64,000 nucleotides of DNA, from positions 1,426,001 through 1,490,000 of the forward strand of contig JASGIS010000001.1 in the NCBI GenBank assembly GCA_047601745.1, written 5' to 3'. The translations under genes and the position numbers were made by a program. This DNA comes from JAKPAM01 sp047601745. Lineage in GTDB: Bacteria > Pseudomonadota > Gammaproteobacteria > Burkholderiales > Burkholderiaceae_E. Below the pieces are notes generated by a model, which was not told the DNA's origin, made no database searches, and saw nothing but the letters and a program-made list of their open reading frames with translations. Position 1 is the stretch's first letter. Each line of letters begins with the position of its first letter. This document shows positions 9,320 to 17,115 of this stretch, piece after piece.

Positions 9320-9456
9320 GAGGCTGAGCCGCGCCCGTCCGGCGGCCGGATTTCCGCGCCGGGGCCGTCGGCCGCCGTCCGGCGGCTTCGGGTGGACGGG
9401 GTCGAGGGCCGGCTCGCACATTGCCTGTCGATGACACTCGTTCAGGTAATGGTTCG

Positions 9457-10233
9457 ATGCGCGCGTTCCGGTTCCAGGCCAACGGCAGAGAGTTGGCGGC
9501 AGTCTTTCATGGAGCCGATGGCCAGTGCGGGGTGCTGTTCTGCAACCCCTTCGGTCAGGAAGCCGTGCGCGTCCGTCGGATGCAGCACGTCCTGGCCGAG
9601 CGGCTGAGCCAAGCCGGATTCCCGACGCTGCGCGTCGACTGGTTCGGCTGCGGCGATTCGCTCGGCGAGGACGTCGACGGCGACCTGCCGGGCTGGCGCG
9701 CCGACCTGCTGGCGGCGGACCAGCACCTGAGACGGATCGGCGGGTGCGCGCGCACGATCTGGATCGGCATGAGGCTGGGCGCGACCCTGGCCGTGCTGGC
9801 GTCGATGGACGCGCGGCCCGCGCCCGCCGGTCTCGTGCTGTGGGAGCCGGTCACCGACGGCGGCGTCTATCTCGAACAACTGCGGCTCGATCAACGGCGC
9901 GCGCTGGAGATCGCCTACGGGCCGTTGCTGCGCGATCCGGCCGTGCCGGCGTCGGGGTCCGACGAGGCGATCGGCTTCGCGATCGGCGAGCGCCTGCGCC
10001 GGCAGCTCGCGAGCCTGTCGCTGTTCGGGTCGGTGCTGCGCACGCCCGCCGTGGTGATCGCGCCCGATGGTCATCCGGCGCTGGACTGGCGTGCCGTCCC
10101 CGACGTGCGGCCGCCGAGCATCGTGCCGTTCGCGCAGCGTTTCGACTGGACCGCCGAGGAGACGATCGACACCGCACCGCTGCCGGCCGACGCGATGGCC
10201 CTGATCTTGCATATGGTCGAGACGCTGCGATGA
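9457..10233 (+). CDS. Alpha/beta hydrolase of the exosortase-A-associated hydrolase 2 type, copy B
   Basis: 258-aa paralogue of the product of 6544-7524. The ATG at 9457 is preferred over a TTG at 9421 because the resulting N-terminus (MRAFRFQANGRELAAVF) aligns with copy A (MRPLHIDHDGRRLAAIL). Seen: LFCNPFGQEAVRVRRMQ, LRVDWFGCGDS and the elbow IGMRLGA, with Arg106 at the nucleophile position. It lacks the 44-residue repeat insert of copy A. A 137-bp gap separates it from the methyltransferase, the only sizeable gap inside the operon, so an internal promoter may lie there. It overlaps the next gene by 4 bp. Confidence 0.8.
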   Translation: MRAFRFQANGRELAAVFHGADGQCGVLFCNPFGQEAVRVRRMQHVLAERLSQAGFPTLRVDWFGCGDSLGEDVDGDLPGWRADLLAADQHLRRIGGCARTIWIGMRLGATLAVLASMDARPAPAGLVLWEPVTDGGVYLEQLRLDQRRALEIAYGPLLRDPAVPASGSDEAIGFAIGERLRRQLASLSLFGSVLRTPAVVIAPDGHPALDWRAVPDVRPPSIVPFAQRFDWTAEETIDTAPLPADAMALILHMVETLR

Positions 10234-11231
10234 GCGACGAGCAGATCGGCGTGCTGACCGAATCGGTGCTGAACTTCGGTCGCGGCGAGTATCTGTCCGG
10301 CGTGTTGACGCGGTTCGACGCGGCCGGCGGTGCGTCGGCCGCCGCGATCGGGTCGACGGCGTCGACGGGCGGCGGCCCGGGCGTGCTGCTGCTCAACGCC
10401 GGCGTCATCTCCCGCAGCGGACCGCATCGCTTCAACGTGAAGCTGGCACGCGCGCTCGCGCGCCAGGGACTGCCGGTGCTGCGATTCGACGTTTCCGGCA
10501 AGGGTGACAGCGGCACGACGGCCGATGCGCTTCCTTATCCGCAACAAGTGACGAATGACATCGTCTGCGCGATCGAAGCGATGCAAAGTGTCGTCGGTAT
10601 CGAAAGCTTGCTGATCGTCGGTCTGTGTTCGGGCGCGAACCAGGGATGGGCCGCGGCACTCGTCGATTCACGCATCGGGGGACTGGTGATGATCGATCCG
10701 TTCGCGTATCCGACTCGGAAGACCCTGCTCGAGTATCACCGGCGTCGGATCAGGCTGCGTGGAATCCGCGAGAACCTGTCGCTCGCGGTAAGGGCCGTCG
10801 GCCACGCGGCCGGATATTTGTTGCAGATGTTGTCTGGAGCGGTCAAATCGAACGATGTTTCGCCGATCGAGCGAACATTGAGCGACGATACGCGACTTCC
10901 GCTAAGCGAGTACGCGAAGGGAATGCAGCAACTTGTTGACCGTGGTGTCAATGTGTTGCTGATCTACACGGGATCGTCATCCCGACACTATAGTTATCCT
11001 CAACAATTTTCGGATCGCTTCGGTCCCTATCCCTTCGCCGCGCGGGTCCAGTGCGAATACATTCCACAACTCGATCACACGCTGACGCTGGTCGCCACGC
11101 AGCAGGCGACGATTCGCCTGATCGAATCGTGGATCGAGCGCTTCCGGCATCGGCCGGCGCGCACGGACATCACGCAGCAGACGCCGTCGATGCCGGCGCG
11201 CCCGCCGACGCCGCTGGTCCTCAGCCGATGA
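10230..11231 (+). CDS. Alpha/beta hydrolase of the exosortase-A-associated hydrolase 1 type, copy B
   Basis: 333-aa paralogue of the product of 7521-8468, sharing GPHRFNVKLAR, LRFDVSGKGDSG and YPQQFSDRFG-type segments. The elbow is VGLCSGANQGW with Cys133 at the nucleophile position. Bases about 10800-11020 are visibly less GC-rich than the rest of the operon (ttgttgcagatgttgtctgg and similar), suggesting a different history or weaker codon bias in this stretch. It overlaps the following glycosyltransferase gene by 4 bp. Confidence 0.8.
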   Translation: MSDEQIGVLTESVLNFGRGEYLSGVLTRFDAAGGASAAAIGSTASTGGGPGVLLLNAGVISRSGPHRFNVKLARALARQGLPVLRFDVSGKGDSGTTADALPYPQQVTNDIVCAIEAMQSVVGIESLLIVGLCSGANQGWAAALVDSRIGGLVMIDPFAYPTRKTLLEYHRRRIRLRGIRENLSLAVRAVGHAAGYLLQMLSGAVKSNDVSPIERTLSDDTRLPLSEYAKGMQQLVDRGVNVLLIYTGSSSRHYSYPQQFSDRFGPYPFAARVQCEYIPQLDHTLTLVATQQATIRLIESWIERFRHRPARTDITQQTPSMPARPPTPLVLSR

Positions 11232-12556
11232 CGTCCGCGACGGCACCCGAACGGGATCTGATGGATTTCCGGCGCGGCGTCTATTGCGTGCTGGGACTGC
11301 CTTTCGATGCCGGCGGAACCGATGTGGTGCTCGCGCACCTGCGCAGTGCGGCCAGGACGCGCACGCGCTGCGTGCTGACGACGCCGAACATCAACTTCAT
11401 CGCCGCCGCGATGCGCAACGAGCGTTTTCGCGACGACGTGCTCAAGAGCGACCTGTGCGTGCCCGACGGCATGCCGATCATCTGGCTGGCGCGGCTGTTG
11501 CGGATCCCGTTGCGCGCCCGCGTGTCCGGGGCCGACCTGTTCGATCGGCTGATCCAGCCCGGTCCGTACGAGCCGATGCGGGTGTTCCTGTTCGGCGGGG
11601 AGGACGGCGTGGCCGCGCGCGCGCACCGGTGGATCAACGAGCGGGCCGGCGGCGTGCTCTGCGTCGGCGACATCGAGCCGGCCGTCGGATCGGTCGAGAC
11701 CTTGAGCGACCCGGCGCTGATCGCGCGCATCAACGCGACGCGCAGCGACTTCCTGATCCTGTCGCTGGGCGCCGAGAAGGCGCAGGCCTGGATCGAGCGC
11801 AACCGGGCGGCGCTGCAGCCGCCCATCGTCAGCCATCTCGGCGCGGTGCTCAAGTTCACGGCCGGCACGATCCGGCGCGCGCCGCGCTGGATGTCCTCGA
11901 TCGGGCTCGAATGGATCTGGCGGATGAAGGAAGAGCCGTTCCTGTGGCGGCGTTACTTCGACGATGGCCGCGCGGTGCTCGGCGTGTTGTGGCGGCGGCA
12001 ATTGCCGGCCATGCTGCGCGCGGCCTGGTCGCGCCCCGGACACGAACCGCCGCGGATCGACGTCGAGACGCGCGCCGACGTGCGGATCATCCGGTTGCGC
12101 GGCACCTGGCGCGAAGCCGATCTGCCGCCGCTGCGCGAGGCTTTCGAACAGGTCGCGACGTCGCGCTCGCGCGTGGGCCTGGACCTGTCGGCGGTTTCGT
12201 ACATGGACAGCGCGGCGATCGGGCTGCTGCTGCTGCTGCGCGGACACTGCCTGCGACACGAATTGACGATGCAGATCATCGGCATCTCCGATGAATTGAC
12301 GCGTTGGTTCCATTTCCACTGCGTCGATTACCTGCTCGACACGATGGAGTCGATCGCGCCGATCACGCGCGTGAATCCCGCCCCGCTCGCCGAAGGCCGG
12401 GCGGCGGTGCCGGGCGGCGCGGGCAATACGGCGGTCGGCTCTTACGACGAGGGAGCGACGGTCGGCGACGCGACGGCTTTGCCGGCGGCGGCTCAAACAC
12501 CGGCCGAAGCTTCGGCGCGCGGCTCGCTGTCCTCCGGGCGCCTGTCGACGCACTGA
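11228..12556 (+). CDS. WecG/TagA/CpsF glycosyltransferase fused to a C-terminal STAS domain
   Basis: 442 aa. The N-terminal 245 residues match the WecG/TagA/CpsF (GT26) family, which adds a sugar to a lipid-linked precursor at the inner membrane: TTPNINFIAAAMRN, the catalytic-type Asp in VPDGMPIIWLARLL, LSLGAEKAQAWI and the terminal GLEWIWRMKEEPFLWRRY. Residues about 278-375 form a STAS-like domain (RIIRLRGTWREADLPPL, then LDLSAVSYMDSAAIGLLLLL) with a Ser at the position that is phosphorylated in anti-sigma antagonists. The last 65 residues are low-complexity. The STAS part suggests control by protein-protein contact or phosphorylation (inference). It overlaps the next start by 1 bp. Confidence 0.85.
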   Translation: MTSATAPERDLMDFRRGVYCVLGLPFDAGGTDVVLAHLRSAARTRTRCVLTTPNINFIAAAMRNERFRDDVLKSDLCVPDGMPIIWLARLLRIPLRARVSGADLFDRLIQPGPYEPMRVFLFGGEDGVAARAHRWINERAGGVLCVGDIEPAVGSVETLSDPALIARINATRSDFLILSLGAEKAQAWIERNRAALQPPIVSHLGAVLKFTAGTIRRAPRWMSSIGLEWIWRMKEEPFLWRRYFDDGRAVLGVLWRRQLPAMLRAAWSRPGHEPPRIDVETRADVRIIRLRGTWREADLPPLREAFEQVATSRSRVGLDLSAVSYMDSAAIGLLLLLRGHCLRHELTMQIIGISDELTRWFHFHCVDYLLDTMESIAPITRVNPAPLAEGRAAVPGGAGNTAVGSYDEGATVGDATALPAAAQTPAEASARGSLSSGRLSTH

Positions 12557-14013
12557 TGACGGTCGCGGCTGGTATGGACCCGGACTCCCGCGCACGCTCG
12601 TTGGTGCGACTGGCCGGCGCGCTGCTGCTCGGCTCGGCGGTGGGCGGGTTGGCGGTGATGCTGGTCGGCGGGATGCGGCTCGATCCGATGATCGGCTTCG
12701 CGGTGCCGATCCTAGTCGCCGGGCTGTTCCTGCTGCTGACGCGATTCGACTGGCTGCTGATCGCCGTGATGGTGACGCGCGCCTCGCTCGACCCGATCTT
12801 GTCGCTGATCAAGGGCGGGGGCGAAGGCATGGGCCCGGGGGCGGCGATCAATGCCGCCGTGCTGCTGCTCGGCGCTTTGTACCTGCTGCGCAAACCGCGG
12901 GCGTTCGCGCGACCGCACGTGCTGCTGTGGGGGCTGTTCCTGGCGCTGGCCTTCTCGGCCTGCCGTTATGCGCCCGATGTCGGCAAGGCCTCGCGCATGC
13001 TGATCGTCTACATGACGTATGCCGCGATGTTCGCGATGCCGCTGGCGATCGTCGACAACCGCACCGATGCGCGCTTCTGGGTGCGCGTGCTGCTGATCGC
13101 TTCGATCGTTCCGACGTTGGCCGGACTGTTCGACATGGCCACCGGCGGCGTCAAGAGCGCCGAATCCGAACTGCTCGACCCGAGCGTCGCGCTGACGGGT
13201 CTGCCCGAGAGCACGGGCTTCCGCATCCAGGGGGCGTTCACCCATCCGAACATCTTCGCGTTCTACCTGGTCACGCTGATCGCGACGCTGCTCTACGCGT
13301 GGCGGATCGGCGTGTTCTCCGATCGCACGCGCTTGCTGGCCGGTCTCTACATGGTCGTGCAGATCATATTGCTGGTCTCCACGCAGACGCGCAGCGCGTG
13401 GGCCGCCGCCGCGGTCGTGTTGTTCGGCTATGGCGTGTTCGTCGATCGGCGGCTGCTGCTGTGGGGCGCGATCGGCTGCGTGCCGCTGCTGCTGGTGCCG
13501 GTCGTGCAGGACCGGGTCCTGGAAGTGCTCGGCCACGGCCCGCCGCGGATGGACGATGTGTTGAACTCCTATCAGTGGCGGCTGGCGATGTGGAAGTCGG
13601 CGTTGCCGTGGATCGCCGACCGATGGCTGCTCGGCTGGGGGCTCGACTCGTATATCAGCTATTCGCCGATCTTCTTCCCGCTCGAATACGTGGTCGGCTT
13701 CGATGCGCACAGCGTCTACGTCCAACTCGCGTTCGAGATGGGCGTGCCCGGCGCGATCGCGTTCGCGCTGATCTTCGTCGGGCTGATCGTGATGGCGTTC
13801 GTCTGGCGGCGGCGGTATCCGCTCGAGGCGATCCTGCTGATCTGCCTGTCGGTCGCCTATCTGATGGTCTGCTACTCGGACAACATGCATCGCTATCTGA
13901 TCTCCAACTGGTATACGTTCTTCTTCATGGGTTTGCTGGCGGCGGTCGCGACCGGCTCCGACCGGATCGAGAGCGGTACCGGCGCCAGGCGGCCGAAGGC
14001 GGCCACGCGATGA
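12556..14013 (+). CDS. O-antigen ligase/polymerase-type membrane protein (Wzy_C)
   Basis: 485-aa inner-membrane protein with about ten to twelve hydrophobic segments and one large loop. Seen: GAFTHPNIFAFYLV, STQTRSAWAAAAVV and, in the large loop, WRLAMWKSALPWIADRWLLGWG ending in FDAHSVYVQLAFEMG, all typical of the O-antigen ligase/Wzy_C (RfaL-like) family. It would polymerise or ligate polysaccharide repeat units at the periplasmic face. Sequence cannot separate polymerase from ligase here. It overlaps the next gene by 4 bp. Confidence 0.85.
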   Translation: MTVAAGMDPDSRARSLVRLAGALLLGSAVGGLAVMLVGGMRLDPMIGFAVPILVAGLFLLLTRFDWLLIAVMVTRASLDPILSLIKGGGEGMGPGAAINAAVLLLGALYLLRKPRAFARPHVLLWGLFLALAFSACRYAPDVGKASRMLIVYMTYAAMFAMPLAIVDNRTDARFWVRVLLIASIVPTLAGLFDMATGGVKSAESELLDPSVALTGLPESTGFRIQGAFTHPNIFAFYLVTLIATLLYAWRIGVFSDRTRLLAGLYMVVQIILLVSTQTRSAWAAAAVVLFGYGVFVDRRLLLWGAIGCVPLLLVPVVQDRVLEVLGHGPPRMDDVLNSYQWRLAMWKSALPWIADRWLLGWGLDSYISYSPIFFPLEYVVGFDAHSVYVQLAFEMGVPGAIAFALIFVGLIVMAFVWRRRYPLEAILLICLSVAYLMVCYSDNMHRYLISNWYTFFFMGLLAAVATGSDRIESGTGARRPKAATR

Positions 14014-15215
14014 AGATCGGTTATTTCACGAACCAGTACCCGAAGGTCAGCCACAGCTTCATCCGGCGCGAGATCCTGGCCGTCGAACGCCAGGGGATGC
14101 AGGTCGAGCGTTACGCGCTGCGCGGCTGGGACGCCGAGCTGGCCGACGTCGAGGACCTGGCCGAGCGCACGCGCACGCGCTACCTGCTGCGCGACGGCAT
14201 CGGGCCGCTGCTGCGCGCGGCGCTGAGCGAATGCATCCGCCAGCCGGGGGCGTTCTCGCGCGCGGTCGTGGCGGCGCTGCGGCAGTGGCGCGGCGGCGAC
14301 CGCTCGCTGCCGCACAACCTGATCACGCTGGCCGAAGCCTGCCTGCTCGGCGAATGGCTGCGCCGCGACGGCATCGAACATCTGCACGTGCACTTCGCGA
14401 CCAATGGCGCGCAGGTCGCGCGGCTGATGCGGCTGCTCGGCGGCCCGTCGTACAGCATGACCGTGCACGGTCCCGACGAATGGGATGCGCCGCGAGCGCT
14501 GGGCCTGTTCGACAAGGTGCGCCAGTCGACGTTCTCGGTCGCGATCAGCAGTTTCACGCGGTCGCAGCTTTGCCGATGGGCGCACCGCGACGACTGGGAC
14601 AAGATCGCCGTCGTGCATTGCGGGCTCGACGCGAGCTTCCAGGGCGCGTCGCCGGCGCCGGTGCCGGACAACCGCCGGCTGGTCTGCGTCGGCCGCCTGT
14701 GCGCCGAGAAGGCGCAGGTGCTGCTGGTCGAAGCGGTCGCGCAACTGGCCCGGCGCGGCGTGGCGATCGAACTCGTGCTCGCCGGCGACGGCGACATGCG
14801 TCCGCAGATCGAGGCCTCGATCGCCGCGCACGGGCTCGGCGACCGCGTGCGCATCACCGGCTGGCTCAGCGGCGAACAGGTGCGCGCCGAGCTGCTGGCC
14901 GCGCGCGCGATGGTGCTGCCGAGCTTCAACGAGGGGCTGCCGGTCGTCATCATGGAAGCGATGGCGTTGATGCGGCCGGTGATCAGCACCTACGTCGCCG
15001 GGATTCCCGAACTCGTTCGCGACGGCCGCGAGGGCTGGCTGGTGCCGGCCGGATCGGTCGACGCGCTGGTCCAGGCGATCGAGCGCTGCCTGGACACGCC
15101 GGTCGACGCGTTGCGGCGGATGGGGGCGCAGGGGCGCGAGCGCGTGCTCGGCCGCCATTCGGTCGACGAGGGCGCGCGGCGCATCGCCGGCCTGATCCGC
15201 GAGGCGCGCGCGTGA
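14010..15215 (+). CDS. Glycosyltransferase family 4
   Basis: 401-aa GT-B fold glycosyltransferase. N-terminal acceptor domain: IGYFTNQYPKVSHSFIRREI and HLHVHFATNGAQVARLM. C-terminal donor domain: VGRLCAEKAQVLLVEA and the EX7E motif in FNEGLPVVIMEA (Glu308 and Glu316). Cytoplasmic, using a nucleotide-sugar donor. It starts with ATG overlapping the upstream stop (ATGA) and overlaps the next GTG start. The sugar added is unknown. Confidence 0.88.
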   Translation: MKIGYFTNQYPKVSHSFIRREILAVERQGMQVERYALRGWDAELADVEDLAERTRTRYLLRDGIGPLLRAALSECIRQPGAFSRAVVAALRQWRGGDRSLPHNLITLAEACLLGEWLRRDGIEHLHVHFATNGAQVARLMRLLGGPSYSMTVHGPDEWDAPRALGLFDKVRQSTFSVAISSFTRSQLCRWAHRDDWDKIAVVHCGLDASFQGASPAPVPDNRRLVCVGRLCAEKAQVLLVEAVAQLARRGVAIELVLAGDGDMRPQIEASIAAHGLGDRVRITGWLSGEQVRAELLAARAMVLPSFNEGLPVVIMEAMALMRPVISTYVAGIPELVRDGREGWLVPAGSVDALVQAIERCLDTPVDALRRMGAQGRERVLGRHSVDEGARRIAGLIREARA

Positions 15216-16573
15216 GCGCCGGCGGCGTGCTGACGACCGCGCTGTCGCTGGCGGCGGCGTTGTCGTGCGTGCCGGCGGCGATGCTGCTGCTCGAGGTGCT
15301 GGCGGCGCTCGTCGCGATGCGGCGCGGCGGAGTCGGCGCGGCGCGAATCGATGCCATCGATGCCGGAGCCGGAGCCGGTGACGGCGCCGAGGCGATGGCC
15401 GGCGGCCGCGTGCCGGAGGACGGTGCCGGCGACGGTGCCCCCCGTGCGCCGGTGGCGATCCTGATCCCCGCGCACGATGAGGCCGGCGGCATCGGCGCGA
15501 CGCTGGCCAGCGTGCTCGCGCAGTTGCGCGACGGCGACCGTCTGCTGGTCGTGGCCGACAACTGCTCCGACGATACCGCCGCGGTCGCGCGGCGGGCCGG
15601 CGCCGAAGTCGTCGAACGGCGCGATCCCGAACGGCGCGGCAAGGGTTATGCACTGGACTTCGGCGTACGGCACCTGATGGCGACGCCGCCGCGGGCCGCG
15701 CTTCGACCGGACGCGTCCGCGTCCGATGCCCGCGGGCCGGGCACGCCGCAGGCCGTGCTGATCGTCGATGCCGATTGCCAGGTCGCGCCCGGCGCCGTCG
15801 ACGCATTGGCGCGCGCGTGCCTGAGCACCGGCCGGCCCGCGCAGGCCTGCTATCTGATGCACTACCCGCCGGCCGCGCGCACGCTGGGCGCGCGCATTGC
15901 CGAGTTCGCGTTCGTCGTCAAGAACCGCGTACGGCCGCTGGGTCTGGTCACGCTGGGCTGGCCGTGTCCGCTGCTGGGGTCGGGCATGGCGTTTCCGCTC
16001 GCGCTGATCGCCGACGCGCCGCTGGCCAACGGCCATCTGGTCGAGGACATGAAGCTCGGCGTGGACCTGAGCGCTCGCGGGCAAGGGCCGCTGTACGTGC
16101 CCGAGGCGCTGGTCACCAGTACGTTTCCGAGCAGCGAGCAGGGTCAGCGCACGCAGCGCGAACGCTGGGAGCACGGCCACCTGCAGACGATCGCCACGCA
16201 CATGCCGACGCTGCTGCTGGCCGGGCTGCGCCGCGGTGATCGCGGCGCGGTGGCGCTGGCCTTCGACCTGGCGATCCCGCCGCTGGCGCTGCTGGTGATG
16301 TCGACGCTGGCCGTCGGGCTGGTCGCGGCGATCGCCTGGCTGCTGGGCGGAGCCGTACTGCCGATGGGCCTGGCCGCGCTGGCGCTCGCGATGCTGGGCG
16401 CCGCCGTGCTGCTCGCCTGGCGTGCCGTCGCGCGCGAACTGCTGCCGTTCTCGATGCTGTGCCGCGTGCCCGTTTACGTGCTGAGCAAGCTGCCCCTGTA
16501 TCGCAGCTTCATCGGCGCGCGGCAGACCACGTGGGTGCGCTCGCGGCGCGACCACGAACAGGATCCGCCGTGA
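15212..16573 (+). CDS. Membrane glycosyltransferase family 2
   Basis: 453 aa with a GTG start overlapping the preceding stop by 4 bp. An N-terminal membrane segment is followed by a low-complexity linker (residues about 45-78), then the GT-A core: VAILIPAHDEAGG near 82, metal-binding VDADCQ near 185, LVEDMKLG, and QRERWEHG near 313, the QxxRW signature of membrane GT2 enzymes. Three C-terminal hydrophobic segments follow. It likely extends a polyprenyl-linked glycan at the inner membrane. It is the last gene of the operon; the next gene is on the other strand. Confidence 0.87.
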   Translation: MSAGGVLTTALSLAAALSCVPAAMLLLEVLAALVAMRRGGVGAARIDAIDAGAGAGDGAEAMAGGRVPEDGAGDGAPRAPVAILIPAHDEAGGIGATLASVLAQLRDGDRLLVVADNCSDDTAAVARRAGAEVVERRDPERRGKGYALDFGVRHLMATPPRAALRPDASASDARGPGTPQAVLIVDADCQVAPGAVDALARACLSTGRPAQACYLMHYPPAARTLGARIAEFAFVVKNRVRPLGLVTLGWPCPLLGSGMAFPLALIADAPLANGHLVEDMKLGVDLSARGQGPLYVPEALVTSTFPSSEQGQRTQRERWEHGHLQTIATHMPTLLLAGLRRGDRGAVALAFDLAIPPLALLVMSTLAVGLVAAIAWLLGGAVLPMGLAALALAMLGAAVLLAWRAVARELLPFSMLCRVPVYVLSKLPLYRSFIGARQTTWVRSRRDHEQDPP

Positions 16574-16715
16574 CACGGGATCGGCGGTGATACCGGCGGA
16601 TCCGCTGCGACAACGGATCCACTGCGACGCTGGATCCGCTGTGACGCCGGATCTGCGGTGACGCCGGATCCTCTGCGACACCAGATCCACCGTGATACCG
16701 GATCCGCTGTGACCG
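16571..16715 (+). repeat. 17-bp tandem repeat, about 8 degenerate units, downstream of GT2
   Basis: Imperfect units of the form cggatccgctgtgacgc follow one another directly after the GT2 stop. Each keeps a GATC or ggatc core and a g-tga-c block. No gene is convincing between 16574 and 17115; the rest of this gap (16716-17115) shows no clear feature. The array could act as a 3' buffer between convergent transcripts, but no standard T-tailed terminator is visible. Confidence 0.8.
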
Positions 16716-17115
16716 GCGATCAGCGCCCGTTCACCCCAGGACCGGACCGACGCGAAGCCCTATTCGAGTCCACCGTAAGGGCGCGCTGGTGATCCCCGGA
16801 TCGCCGGCACCGTGCCGTCCGGCGGCGCCTCCGCGCCGCTGGCGGCGGGCGGGCCGGACGGAGCCCACTGACCCGTCATCGCGCGATGGGCGTACCGCGA
16901 CTTGCGCGGCCAGACCAGCCGAGAGCCGGTCACGGATGCGGGCCGTGCCCGCGCACGATCCGCTCATTCCGCTCATCGTCGCGAAAGCCTTCGAGCCGCC
17001 GGTCCAACGACAGCCGGCCCAACCGGAAGCGCGCCGCGCCGGATGTCGCGAAGTGCGATCGTGGGCTCGATCTTCGGGGGAACGGTCCTGAGGGTCCCGA
17101 GCGCGGACGCCGCGC

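Noticed and set aside
1..16573. Exosortase/PEP-CTERM system
   Set aside because: Hydrolases of that association are present, but no exosortase (EpsH) or PEP-CTERM protein is in the window; it could lie upstream.
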